Virus record (IMG/VR): IMGVR_UViG_3300032223_002013
Location: 1-30,907 of that record
Strand: one strand, 5' to 3'
Source: a virus
DNA length: 30,907 nucleotides
How positions within the stretch are numbered: the stretch's first letter is position 1; the number at the start of each line of letters is the position of its first letter. Position numbers and translations under genes: made by a program. The notes under the pieces were generated by a model. The model saw only the letters and a program-made list of their open reading frames with translations, did no database searches and was not told the origin of the DNA. This document shows positions 1 to 5,773 of this stretch, one piece after another.

Positions 1-95
1 ACCTTGGCTTGGTCCGTGCCTAGCCAGCGTAGCCAATTCTCACCTGCCTGACCATACTGCAGGTCTAGGTCGAACTTGGAGCGTTCATTCACCAT
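1..95 (-). CDS. Partial gene at left edge, possible phage nuclease-like protein (N-terminus only)
   Basis: An open frame starts with ATG at 95 on the minus strand and runs off the left edge, giving 31 residues beginning MVNERSKFDLDLQYGQAGEN. It overlaps the 3' end of the lysin gene by 7 nt, as expected for coupled phage genes. The opening KFDLDLQYGQ followed by a helical stretch recalls small phage proteins of PDDEXK-like fold, but the catalytic part lies outside the window, so that assignment is a guess. The short length and lack of a stop leave some doubt that it is translated; the tight overlap and phage-like composition support it. Confidence 0.55.
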   Translation of the reverse strand, partial: MVNERSKFDLDLQYGQAGENWLRWLGTDQAK

Positions 96-775
96 AGCAG
101 GGGGATGCCATTGGAGTGAAGCGACTCCTGATGGGCGAAGATGAGGGCCTCCATTCTCTTGCCCGTCATAATCTTACGCTGGGCTGTCTTGTAGGGTATG
201 CCTAGGCCAGTGAAGATGCGATGGGCTGTCTTGGCCGAGATACCTCCGACGCATGGCTCAAGGTATGGGCATACCTCGATGCCGTAATTAGTCATGTGGC
301 CAATCCTGTTGAGCATGCTAGGTCCGAAACTGTAGCATGCGTACAGCACTGGTATGCTCGGTGGCAATTGATGATGGGCTCTGAAGCGGCTGATGATGGT
401 CCGCAAAAATGTCATGGCGTACTCACGTGCTATGGCTGGCTTCAATGCGTCATGGTATGGATACGTAGGCAGAGCGTTGGCCTTGCGTAGTTCGCTGATG
501 TCATCCCATGCCTTCTGGTGAATCTGGTAGGCACCTAGTGCTGGGCCATCTGGGTCGTTCCTGTCACCTATGGCATCAGCACGATTGTCTGACTCGATGA
601 TGGCCAATGCGTTCAACAACGCTCGCTCGTCCTGATAGATGCTAGGTATCATTTGCTTGCCCATGCTGTATTGTGCTGAGTATGCATTTGGTATGCCCAA
701 GCAAAACAAGAAGGCAAGAACGACGACGCATCCCTTGACGAAGAAGTATGGACCGAGCGGATTGAGCGGTTTCAT
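89..775 (-). CDS. Secreted lytic transglycosylase / lysozyme-like endolysin
   Basis: The product is 228 aa from the ATG at 775. In-frame upstream starts exist (TTG at 811, ATGs at 793 and 784), but 775 gives a clean signal-peptide-like start: Lys residues, a hydrophobic core of about 13 residues (CVVVLAFLFCLGI) and a possible AYSA cleavage site. Residues about 50-105 hold a lysozyme-fold pattern: AIIESDN with the likely catalytic Glu61, then GAYQIH about 20 residues later and YACYSFGPS further on, as in SLT-type transglycosylases. The role would be cleavage of peptidoglycan glycan strands at lysis. The signal sequence suggests export by the host Sec system, so release need not depend on the holin. 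The gene lies 7 kb from the holin in another unit. Its 5' end abuts or overlaps the divergent plus-strand gene, and no Shine-Dalgarno is visible. The fold is reasonably clear; the exact enzyme class is not. Confidence 0.78.
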   Translation of the reverse strand: MKPLNPLGPYFFVKGCVVVLAFLFCLGIPNAYSAQYSMGKQMIPSIYQDERALLNALAIIESDNRADAIGDRNDPDGPALGAYQIHQKAWDDISELRKANALPTYPYHDALKPAIAREYAMTFLRTIISRFRAHHQLPPSIPVLYACYSFGPSMLNRIGHMTNYGIEVCPYLEPCVGGISAKTAHRIFTGLGIPYKTAQRKIMTGKRMEALIFAHQESLHSNGIPLLW

Positions 776-782
776 CAAGCAC

Positions 783-1169
783 ATGAAGAGCATCGAATGC
801 GACGTAAGCAAGATGGTAGTGCTCGAACCACGTGAATGGCTGGACTACGCATGCGTTGGCGTAGCGGAGGACTTCAACAAAGAAGACAAGACTTGGTCGA
901 AGTCAGGAAGCATCTATCGGGCCATCTATGACCTCAACCTTCTGGAGCATGCGTATGCGTTCATGTATGCGTATGAGAAATTCGGATACGCAAGTATCGA
1001 CAAACTGATTACGCATGCGACGCCTGAGCAATTCGACATGGCTCAGGAGTGGGTATCGTACAACACGCTACGTGCGATGCCTCACATGGGGCAGTCTGCA
1101 CCCCTGTTTATCCGCTCTCATGACCCAAAAGACTGGCAAACCAGTGAGAAATGGGCCCAAGGCTGGTAA
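783..1169 (+). CDS. Hypothetical protein, first gene of the rightward module
   Basis: The product is 128 aa from ATG 783, starting MKSIECDVSKMVVLEPREWL. In-frame ATGs at 693 and 813 are also possible. I chose 783 because it follows GCAC, like the ACAC-ATG starts of other genes here, and clears the lysin start at 775 by a few bases. Starting at 693 would overlap the lysin signal-peptide region by about 80 nt. The protein is mostly helical with aromatic residues (YAFMYAYEKFGYASIDKL) and has no motif I recognise, no membrane segment and no metal-binding cysteines. It is divergent from the lysin with no room for a promoter between them, so its promoter probably lies inside the lysin gene. Function unknown. 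Confidence 0.6.
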   Translation: MKSIECDVSKMVVLEPREWLDYACVGVAEDFNKEDKTWSKSGSIYRAIYDLNLLEHAYAFMYAYEKFGYASIDKLITHATPEQFDMAQEWVSYNTLRAMPHMGQSAPLFIRSHDPKDWQTSEKWAQGW

Positions 1170-1229
1170 CTGGATTTCATTGATTATCATACATTTACAT
1201 AATTACTGGAACATTGTTTCTACTGTGTG

Positions 1230-1279
1230 TTGACATCAGACTACAGAGTTACATGTTCAATGGGGTAGTCACTGACTAC
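1230..1279 (+). promoter_or_regulatory. Candidate promoter/operator: TTGACA box and 15-bp palindrome
   Basis: The gap 1170-1299 is AT-rich and codes for nothing I can see. It holds a TTGACA hexamer at 1230-1235, but no good TATAAT follows at 16-18 nt, so a sigma70 promoter is only possible. Just downstream is a perfect palindrome, GTAGTCACTGACTAC, at 1265-1279 (7-bp arms around one base). A half-site GACTAC sits at 1239-1244. Its place directly before the tRNA and the rightward genes suggests a repressor-binding site. The LuxR-type and ribbon-helix-helix-like proteins encoded downstream are candidate binders. Confidence 0.35.
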
Positions 1280-1299
1280 ATTGTTCTTAATCACTTCAT

Positions 1300-1374
1300 C
1301 AGCCAGTAGCGTAATGGTATCGCACCTGCTTTGGGAGCAGGGGGTTGCAGGTTCAAGTCCTGTCTGGCTGACCA
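1300..1374 (+). tRNA. tRNA-Pro (anticodon TGG)
   Basis: A full cloverleaf can be drawn by hand. The acceptor CAGCCAG (1300-1306) pairs with CTGGCTG (1364-1370). The D stem is GCG/CGC (1309-1311, 1321-1323). The anticodon stem CCTGC/GCAGG (1325-1329, 1337-1341) closes loop TTTGGGA with anticodon TGG at 1332-1334. The T arm is GCAGG-TTCAAGT-CCTGT. Discriminator A1371 is followed by an encoded CCA (1372-1374). The C1-G72 pair is typical of bacterial proline tRNAs. It would read CCA and other CCN codons, and CCA is common in the giant minus-strand gene. A tRNA-like element follows after 4 nt. Confidence 0.93.
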
Positions 1375-1378
1375 CTTA

Positions 1379-1456
1379 GGGGATGACTAGTAGTCCATGC
1401 GGCAACTTAAAGGGCCACGACACATGCGGCGGGTGCAATTCCCGTCATCTCCACCA
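1379..1456 (+). ncRNA. tRNA-like element with tmRNA/tRNA-Ala style acceptor and CCA end
   Basis: Four bases after tRNA-Pro, GGGGATG (1379-1385) pairs over 7 bp with CATCTCC (1446-1452). It is followed by A1453 and an encoded CCA (1454-1456). A T arm forms from GCGGG (1429-1433) and CCCGT (1441-1445) around the unusual loop TGCAATT. The third acceptor pair is G-T, the G3-U70 identity mark read by alanyl-tRNA synthetase in tRNA-Ala and tmRNA, and the CATCTCCACCA end resembles tmRNA 3' ends. Total length (78 nt) fits a tRNA, but I could not form an anticodon stem and the D stem would have at most 3 pairs. The middle holds an 8-bp direct repeat CATGCGGC (1396-1403, 1423-1430). It may be a degenerate tRNA, a tmRNA-derived fragment (for example a former att site) or an alanylatable RNA. 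Confidence 0.45.
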
Positions 1457-1480
1457 TTTAGGGCGGTCTCATAAACAGTC

Positions 1481-1547
1481 CTTGGCTAACACCTTCGGGT
1501 GGCCTAAACGCCTCCATCGGAGGCCCACTTTCACCGCTCGCAAGAGC
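1481..1547 (+). ncRNA. Structured RNA: three consecutive hairpins, two with UUCG/GNRA-type loops
   Basis: Between the tRNA-like element and the 33-residue gene are three clear hairpins. CACC/GGTG closes a TTCG loop at 1490-1501, extended by GGC/GCC (1484-1486, 1502-1504) around a TAA bulge. GCCTCC/GGAGGC closes a 3-nt loop at 1510-1524. GCTC/GAGC closes a GCAA loop at 1536-1547. UUCG and GNRA loops are strong RNA-folding signals. No T-tract follows, so these are not intrinsic terminators. They could be a structured 5' leader of the small gene or a separate small RNA or processing region next to the tRNAs. Confidence 0.45.
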
Positions 1548-1562
1548 ACAACCAAACAACAC

Positions 1563-1664
1563 ATGAACATCAAGCAAATCGGCAATCTCTGGGTAGTCGC
1601 CCTTGTCATCGACGTAGTCACTCTCGTGGCTCTCTGCGTGACCATCGGCCTTCTCTGGAAGTAA
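1563..1664 (+). CDS. 33-residue single-pass membrane peptide
   Basis: The frame is open upstream to 1383, but that part overlaps the tRNA-like element and the hairpins. The ATG at 1563 is preceded by CAACCAAACAACAC, the A/C-rich leader seen before other genes here, so this start is preferred. The peptide begins MNIKQIGNLW and continues with a hydrophobic run of about 20 residues (VVALVIDVVTLVALCVTIGL) ending in LLWK. That predicts one membrane helix with a short N-terminal tail. Possible roles such as superinfection exclusion or membrane regulation are inference; there is no family match I can name. It sits alone between two structured RNA segments. Confidence 0.6.
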   Translation: MNIKQIGNLWVVALVIDVVTLVALCVTIGLLWK

Positions 1665-1669
1665 TGCCA

Positions 1670-1752
1670 GCCCTTCGGGGCATCAATTTCGAGGTTCCGC
1701 AACGCTGGGTTCACAGCGGAAGGACGCAAGTCAGCCTAAGGAACTGAGCCTC
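1670..1752 (+). promoter_or_regulatory. Multi-branched structured leader upstream of the 157-aa gene
   Basis: A GCCC-TTCG-GGGC hairpin (1670-1681) begins 5 nt after the stop of the membrane peptide. A branched fold follows: GAGG (1691-1694) pairs with CCTC (1749-1752) and encloses TTCCGC/GCGGAA (1695-1700, 1716-1721), GAC-GCAA-GTC (1723-1732) and TCAG/CTGA (1731-1734, 1744-1747), the last two partly exclusive. GTTCC (1694-1698) can instead pair with GGAAC (1740-1744), so two states are possible. The ATG of the next gene is 24 nt beyond. It looks like a regulatory leader. I could not match it to a named riboswitch, though GGACGCAAG and GCCTAA superficially resemble pieces of the c-di-GMP-I riboswitch. 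Confidence 0.35.
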
Positions 1753-1776
1753 ACCAATTTCCACACACATACAAAC

Positions 1777-2250
1777 ATGAAAATCAACATTAACTACACC
1801 ATCGACCTTGAAAACATCAAGGTCACCAATGCTATCGCTAGCGTTGTCAACTCGGCCTTCGAGACGGGCCTGAACCCTGCGTGGTTCGAAGTCGAGTCGC
1901 TCAACAAGGATGGATTCCTTGATGCGGCGTTCGAAACCGATACGCCCAGCGGCAAGGAACCCAAGATTAACTGGACCCTCAAGGTCAGGCTTAATTGCGA
2001 AGGCACCAAGACCAAATGGAGGTACATCACGCCTGAGTCCTGCGTAAATTCTTGGCTCAAGATGAAGGATGACACCAACCTCAAGTTCCTCAACACCAAG
2101 GCCGACGCTTACCTCAGGTATCTTGCCGCCCTCAGTGCTGGCAAGGATAAGGTTGCCGACGCCATCCTGTTCGATGAGTATGAGCCCGATGGGGTCCATG
2201 ATGACGCTCTCGCCCAGTACGCTGTCGCCGACGAAGTCATCTTCGGATAA
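1777..2250 (+). CDS. Hypothetical protein (157 aa)
   Basis: Starts at ATG 1777 after the leader CACACACATACAAAC, with no Shine-Dalgarno. The 157-residue product is soluble and acidic overall, opening with a beta-like stretch MKININYTIDLENIKVTN. The middle alternates charged and hydrophobic residues (INWTLKVRLNCEGTKTKWRY), and the tail is acidic and helical. No membrane segment, metal site or nucleotide-binding motif is visible, and I do not recognise the family. Its place at the head of the replication and recombination genes, behind a structured leader, suggests an early accessory protein. Confidence 0.8.
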   Translation: MKININYTIDLENIKVTNAIASVVNSAFETGLNPAWFEVESLNKDGFLDAAFETDTPSGKEPKINWTLKVRLNCEGTKTKWRYITPESCVNSWLKMKDDTNLKFLNTKADAYLRYLAALSAGKDKVADAILFDEYEPDGVHDDALAQYAVADEVIFG

Positions 2251-2254
2251 TCAC

Positions 2255-2368
2255 ATGAGCATCATCAAGATTCACGGCTGGTTCGGCGGGTACACCTGCA
2301 AGGTATGCGGCTCTGTCGCACCCTATGGCATCTGTCCCACCTGCAACAATTCCAACAAGAAGAACTGA
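2255..2368 (+). CDS. 37-residue zinc-ribbon microprotein
   Basis: The frame is open upstream, but the real start is probably ATG 2255, four bases after the previous stop and preceded by TCAC. The product has two CxxC knuckles, C15-K-V-C18 and C27-P-T-C30, separated by eight residues, the pattern of a minimal zinc ribbon that binds one Zn ion. The N-terminus (MSIIKIHGWFGGYT) is short and the tail is Asn/Lys-rich. Such mini-ribbons usually serve as nucleic-acid or protein-binding modules; the partner is unknown. Only one base separates it from the LuxR-type HTH gene, so they are probably co-translated. Confidence 0.68.
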   Translation: MSIIKIHGWFGGYTCKVCGSVAPYGICPTCNNSNKKN

Positions 2369-2369
2369 C

Positions 2370-2624
2370 ATGAAAGACAAGCACGGCCTCTATGAGGCGG
2401 TTGCCGTCGTAGGTGTTAACCTTCTTACGCCCAAGCAAAAGGAAACTGTCATTCTCGTATGCGACGGACTCAGCAACCCTGAGATTGCGGAGCACATGGG
2501 CATCTCGGTCAAGACTGTCGAGAACCAGCGTCAAATGGCGATGGACAAACTCAGGTCACAAGGCGTACACAACGTTGCCACGCTGGTCAAATGGGCCATC
2601 GTCACGGGCGTCTATCAACTCTGA
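2370..2624 (+). CDS. Stand-alone LuxR/GerE-type helix-turn-helix regulator
   Basis: Start ATG 2370 lies 1 nt after the zinc-ribbon stop and gives 84 aa. Residues 19-61 match the GerE (LuxR C-terminal) HTH pattern: LTPKQKETVILVCDGLSNPEIA, then the recognition helix around GISVKTVENQ and MAMDKL. In typical members TV is followed by xxH; here it is TVENQ. No sensor or receiver domain is attached, so it is just the DNA-binding part plus a short tail (HNVATLVKWAIVTGVYQL). It likely regulates transcription of the phage or host. The palindrome at 1265-1279 is a possible target, though that link is unproven. Confidence 0.85.
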   Translation: MKDKHGLYEAVAVVGVNLLTPKQKETVILVCDGLSNPEIAEHMGISVKTVENQRQMAMDKLRSQGVHNVATLVKWAIVTGVYQL

Positions 2625-2626
2625 AC

Positions 2627-3499
2627 ATGAGCAAACAATACAATCCAAAACACTTCGCTGACTTCAAACTGGAGTTCATCGAGTCCACGTTCATCAGCGG
2701 AATCAGCGATAAGGACTATCGTGCCGCAGGGGGACTGAACCAGTCCTTCCTAAAGGACATTGACGACATCTCTCCCTCTGAGGCCGAGTACAAGGTCGAG
2801 CATCGTGAGGAGGCGACGCCAGCCATGAAGATTGGCAGTGTCATGCACAGTCTCGCACTCACACCTGATGACATGGACCATTACGTCATCCAGCCTGATT
2901 ATGATAGGCGTACCAAGGACGGGAAACTCCAGCATGAGGAATTCCTGCTTCGTTCCGAAGGCAAGGTCGCACTCAAGCGTGAGGACTGGGAACTGGCCGA
3001 ACGTATGGCCAAGGCCGCAAAGCCCTATGTCCCCTACTCTCAGGGCAAGCGTGTGGCCTATCCTGAGGCCGTGCTTTACGCAAAGGCTGTCGTAGCCTCT
3101 GGCCCCTTCAAGGGTGCTGTGGTCAAGTTCAAGGGTAAGTTGGACATGCTGGTGCTCGACGACGTCAAGTCGCCTGATGGCATCGTGCACATCTATGACC
3201 TCAAGTCCTGTGCGGACATCAGCGACATCGGTGGTGCGTCCTACAAGGGCGGCTGGGCTGTCCAGTCGGCGTTGTACGGAGACATGGCGGCGTTCGCCTA
3301 TCAGCGTCCATCCGACTTCCAGTACATCTGCATCGGCAAGGACCAGCCTCATAGCGTACGTAACGCCATCGTGACGGACGAGATGATTATTAAGGGCCGT
3401 CAGCGTTACCATAGGGCCACCTCCAAGTGGCTGTGGTACGTCGATAACGGACGTCCCAAGACGGACGAGTTCTATGGACTCGAAGAACTCAATGGCTGA
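2627..3499 (+). CDS. RecE-like PDDEXK exonuclease (exodeoxyribonuclease VIII type)
   Basis: The 290-aa protein starts at ATG 2627, two bases after the HTH gene. It has the RecE C-terminal type PDDEXK nuclease layout: G70-xxx-H74 (KIGSVMHSL), E147 (YPEAVLY), D173 (KGKLDMLV), D191-L-K193 (IYDLKS) and Q213-SALY217. Together these form the metal-binding active site of processive dsDNA exonucleases that degrade one strand to leave 3' single-stranded tails. The partner is the ERF-family annealing protein at 6570-7307 in the same module, giving an exonuclease/annealase pair like RecE-RecT or lambda Red. Its length suits a phage version lacking the long RecE N-terminus. The end overlaps the next gene by 8 nt. 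Confidence 0.88.
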   Translation: MSKQYNPKHFADFKLEFIESTFISGISDKDYRAAGGLNQSFLKDIDDISPSEAEYKVEHREEATPAMKIGSVMHSLALTPDDMDHYVIQPDYDRRTKDGKLQHEEFLLRSEGKVALKREDWELAERMAKAAKPYVPYSQGKRVAYPEAVLYAKAVVASGPFKGAVVKFKGKLDMLVLDDVKSPDGIVHIYDLKSCADISDIGGASYKGGWAVQSALYGDMAAFAYQRPSDFQYICIGKDQPHSVRNAIVTDEMIIKGRQRYHRATSKWLWYVDNGRPKTDEFYGLEELNG

Positions 3500-4142
3500 G
3501 TTCAATTTCAAGGGCGTATGGGTACCAGCCAAGGTATTCACGGACGATAGGCTGACCCATGCGGACAAGTTCCTGTTCGCCCTGATTCACATCCTGTCCA
3601 ACCAGCGTGGGTGCTTCGCCACCCGTGAGACGCTGTCAGGCTACATGTGCCAGTCGGTCAGGAACACCCAGTACAGCATCTCTAGGCTTCATAGCCTAGG
3701 CTACGTCCGCAAGGACCCTGATGGCACCCTATGGGACATCGTATCCGCATCCCTAGAGGGTGAAGAAAACTTCATGGTACCCCTGAAGAAAAGTTCAGAT
3801 GACCCATGCAAAAAACTTCACCCAGATAGTAACAAGGATGGAAACAAGGTAAGTAAAAGGGTTCAGCCTGACCTTAGCATTGATTTCATTAGGGCGAACA
3901 TGACCACGTCTCACGCATGGGACCAGTGGATTGAGTATCGTCGTAGCCGTGGATGGACAGTCAGCAACGAGTACCAGAATCGCTGGGATAAGGCGTTCAG
4001 GGAGCAGGGATGGGGTATCAGCCAGATTGCTGAGGCAACGTCCCAGAGCATGCTCAATGGCTGGCAAGGGCTATTCAGGCCCAAGGGTGGCATCGCCGCA
4101 ACCAAGCCAAAGAGCGATACTGACCACGCCGCTGGATTCTGA
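3492..4142 (+). CDS. Phage replication organiser with N-terminal winged-helix domain
   Basis: The 216-aa product starts at ATG 3492 inside the end of the exonuclease gene (8-nt overlap). Residues about 10-75 look like a replication-protein winged helix: WVPAKVFTDDRLTHADKFLF, then the turn CFATRETLSGYM and a recognition helix VRNTQYSISRLHSLGYV. A polar linker (about 95-130) leads to a C-terminal motif AWDQWIEYRRSRGW...WQGLF, seen at the ends of many phage replisome organisers. It probably binds the phage origin and recruits the DnaC-like loader encoded one gene downstream. No origin iterons are obvious inside the gene. The exact family (O-like versus DnaD-like) is unsettled. Confidence 0.75.
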   Translation: MAEFNFKGVWVPAKVFTDDRLTHADKFLFALIHILSNQRGCFATRETLSGYMCQSVRNTQYSISRLHSLGYVRKDPDGTLWDIVSASLEGEENFMVPLKKSSDDPCKKLHPDSNKDGNKVSKRVQPDLSIDFIRANMTTSHAWDQWIEYRRSRGWTVSNEYQNRWDKAFREQGWGISQIAEATSQSMLNGWQGLFRPKGGIAATKPKSDTDHAAGF

Positions 4143-4179
4143 TTTGACAACCAAACATCAACCAACAAACAACGCACAC

Positions 4180-4392
4180 ATGGAACAAGACTACAAAGGA
4201 AAGACCACTGAAGAACTCATTGGCATCATCAGGCTAATCAAGGCCGAGAATGAGAAACTGCGTGAAGAACGCAACGAACAGGCCGTAGACCTGAAACAGC
4301 ACATCGCTAGGTTCGCTGAACTGCGTGAGCACTTCGCCAAACTCAGGAGCGAAGTGGACCTCCTCGTGAAGAGGGCTACGAAGGAGGGCTAA
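4180..4392 (+). CDS. Small coiled-coil protein (70 aa)
   Basis: The frame extends upstream, but ATG 4180 is preceded by the A/C-rich leader CAACCAACAAACAACGCACAC, so this start is chosen. The protein opens MEQDYKGKTTEELIGIIRLI and then forms one continuous charged helix (ENEKLREERN, HIARFAELREHFAKLRSEVD) with heptad spacing, predicting a coiled-coil dimer. It sits between the replication organiser and the helicase loader and may be a scaffold or small regulator of them. No specific family is recognised. Its last codons supply the AAGGAGG just upstream of the loader start. Confidence 0.72.
   Translation: MEQDYKGKTTEELIGIIRLIKAENEKLREERNEQAVDLKQHIARFAELREHFAKLRSEVDLLVKRATKEG
4381..4387 (+). 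promoter_or_regulatory. Perfect Shine-Dalgarno before the helicase loader gene
   Basis: AAGGAGG lies 8 nt before ATG 4396. It is the only strong Shine-Dalgarno I found in the window and is formed by the Lys-Glu-Gly codons ending the coiled-coil gene. It may be functional or coincidental. Confidence 0.5.
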
Positions 4393-4395
4393 GCC

Positions 4396-5070
4396 ATGTC
4401 CGTGCCCCTGTGCCGCAACTTCAACTGCAACAACACATGCCATGTGCGTGAGTTCGGGGAGGATGGCGTACCCATCTATGAAACCCTGTGTACGCCATGC
4501 ATGGTGCATTGGAACAAGATGGTCATGTCGGTAGGCATGCCTAAGGAGCCAAAGCCAGAGACGCCAATGCCTGAACTGTTTGCTGACACCGACACCGAGC
4601 GTCTTGGCATGCTTGAACATGTCGCACAGGAATGGCGTCCGCAGGGCAAGGGACTTCTCATCCATGGTTCTACTCGTAAGGGGAAAACACGTACGGCTTG
4701 GTACATCGCCAACAGGCTGTGGAACGAAAACAAGTTCAAGAACAAGTACCTGTTCCTGACAATGTTCGAACTGGAGGCTCGTATTGCGGCCTCTTGGGGC
4801 AACAGCACTTGGGATAAGACCATGCTCCACATGACCAACGTTCCTCTCCTGTTCCTAGATGACATGGGCAAGGAGAAGATGACTGACCGCATGGCATCGT
4901 GCCTGTTCGCCCTCATCGACCAGCGTACCATGCACAGGCGTCCTACGATTATCACTACGAACCTAACAGGCGAAACCCTGCTGGAGCGTTTCCATGACAA
5001 GGAGACTGGTGCGGCGTTCGTCGCACGTCTCAAGGACGAGGACCTTTTCGAAAGGGTTGCCGCCAAATGA
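4396..5070 (+). CDS. DnaC-like helicase loader ATPase with N-terminal zinc finger
   Basis: The 224-aa product is an AAA+ ATPase of the DnaC/IstB kind. Walker A is GSTRKGKT (residues 91-98), Walker B is LLFLDDMGK (151-159), a sensor-1-like TTN follows (ITTNLTGE, 187-193), and R211 in FVARLKD is a candidate arginine finger or sensor. The N-terminus carries five cysteines (C6, C11, C15, C32, C35), likely a zinc-binding module, in the place where loaders usually contact the replicative helicase. The role is to load the DnaB-type helicase on the origin with the organiser encoded upstream. No helicase gene lies in this window, so it is either encoded elsewhere or taken from the host. Overlaps the next gene by 4 nt (ATGA). 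Confidence 0.87.
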   Translation: MSVPLCRNFNCNNTCHVREFGEDGVPIYETLCTPCMVHWNKMVMSVGMPKEPKPETPMPELFADTDTERLGMLEHVAQEWRPQGKGLLIHGSTRKGKTRTAWYIANRLWNENKFKNKYLFLTMFELEARIAASWGNSTWDKTMLHMTNVPLLFLDDMGKEKMTDRMASCLFALIDQRTMHRRPTIITTNLTGETLLERFHDKETGAAFVARLKDEDLFERVAAK

Positions 5071-5570
5071 AGGTTCAACTCTACATCGACCCAGCGTGTC
5101 AGTTGTCCAAGGTTCCGTATCAGGTTCCCAATAACACGCACTATGTCCGCTACGAGGAGTACGCCCGCCTCAAGGCCGAGGTCGAGATGCACTCAAAGCC
5201 AGCAATCATCGGAGGATACAACATCTCCCAATACATCCGCATGGCCAACTCCGAGACGCTTGAGTTCGACAACGGAGACATGTTCGCAGACATGACGCTC
5301 CCAGAGCGTATCAAATACATCGTTGCGTCCCACGCCCGCCTCAAGGCCGAGGTCGAGAGGCTGACACTCGAAAACAGCCAATACGAGGAGCATCACAAAT
5401 ACGGACAGAATGTAATCACATCTCTCCGTGAAGAGGTCGAGCGGCTGACCAAGGCCGTGATACACTCCCCTGCGGCTCAACTCAAACTCAAGGAACTTGA
5501 AGGCAAGACCACCTACGAGGAAATCAACGGCAAGATTCCGCCTTGCATCGACAAGTACGAAGCCAAATGA
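5067..5570 (+). CDS. Coiled-coil hypothetical protein with internal duplication (167 aa)
   Basis: Starts at ATG 5067, overlapping the loader stop by 4 nt. Two ARLKAEVE helical segments, at residues about 33-40 and 90-97, are encoded by an identical 27-nt sequence and probably arose by internal duplication. The second continues into a long coiled coil (VERLTLENSQYEEHHKYG, LREEVERLTKAV). The N-terminal 30 residues are beta-like and polar. No catalytic motif is visible. Being coupled to the loader gene suggests a replication accessory or scaffold, but that is only positional inference. Confidence 0.75.
   Translation: MKVQLYIDPACQLSKVPYQVPNNTHYVRYEEYARLKAEVEMHSKPAIIGGYNISQYIRMANSETLEFDNGDMFADMTLPERIKYIVASHARLKAEVERLTLENSQYEEHHKYGQNVITSLREEVERLTKAVIHSPAAQLKLKELEGKTTYEEINGKIPPCIDKYEAK
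5161..5358 (+). repeat. 27-nt perfect direct repeat inside the coiled-coil gene
   Basis: A 27-nt sequence beginning ACGCCCGCCTCAAGG occurs at 5161-5187 and again, identical, at 5332-5358. The copies are 171 nt (57 codons) apart and in the same frame, encoding ARLKAEVE twice. Identity extending into third codon positions points to a recent duplication or gene conversion rather than selection on the helix alone. Confidence 0.8.
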
Positions 5571-5734
5571 GAGGCCCATCCAAAAAGAACACGGCTTTCA
5601 TCAAGCGTAGCCTGACGCCGCAGGAGGAAAAAATCGTCGAGCAATCTCAGGCCGACATCAGGGAAATGTGGAAGTCGTTGTATGCTAGGAACAAGTGGAA
5701 GCATCCAGAGCCCGAAAAAAAGTCGAGAAAGTGA
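5567..5734 (+). CDS. Small basic hypothetical protein (55 aa)
   Basis: The ATG at 5567 overlaps the previous stop by 4 nt (ATGA); the open frame upstream lacks such a signal. The product is 55 aa and strongly basic at both ends (MRGPSKKNTAFIKRS ... EKKSRK), with a central helix (LTPQEEKIVEQSQADIREMW). It may bind nucleic acid. No family recognised. It is the last of four tightly spaced genes (4180-5734) before an 82-nt gap. Confidence 0.6.
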   Translation: MRGPSKKNTAFIKRSLTPQEEKIVEQSQADIREMWKSLYARNKWKHPEPEKKSRK

Positions 5735-5773
5735 TTGCTTCTGACTACGAAATACATTCTTATCTCCATCTCG

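Noticed and set aside
1379-1456. Complete tRNA or complete tmRNA gene
   Set aside because: No 5-bp anticodon stem with a 7-nt loop can be drawn, and there is no tag-coding region, so only a tRNA-like element is claimed.
1429-1456. Attachment site of an integrating phage in ssrA
   Set aside because: The sequence resembles a tmRNA 3' end, but no integrase or repressor cassette is in the window and the 5' acceptor half is also present. Kept only as an alternative.
1383-1562. Upstream extension of the 33-residue membrane peptide
   Set aside because: It overlaps the tRNA-like element and hairpins, and the A/C-rich leader points to ATG 1563.
1691-1752. c-di-GMP-I or glutamine riboswitch
   Set aside because: Only short phrases (GGACGCAAG, GCCTAA, AAGGAAC) resemble those motifs; the helices and their order do not fit. 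A covariance search would decide.
4144-4149. TTGACA promoter box before the 70-aa coiled-coil gene
   Set aside because: No acceptable -10 element follows in the A/C-rich leader; TTGACA alone is weak evidence.
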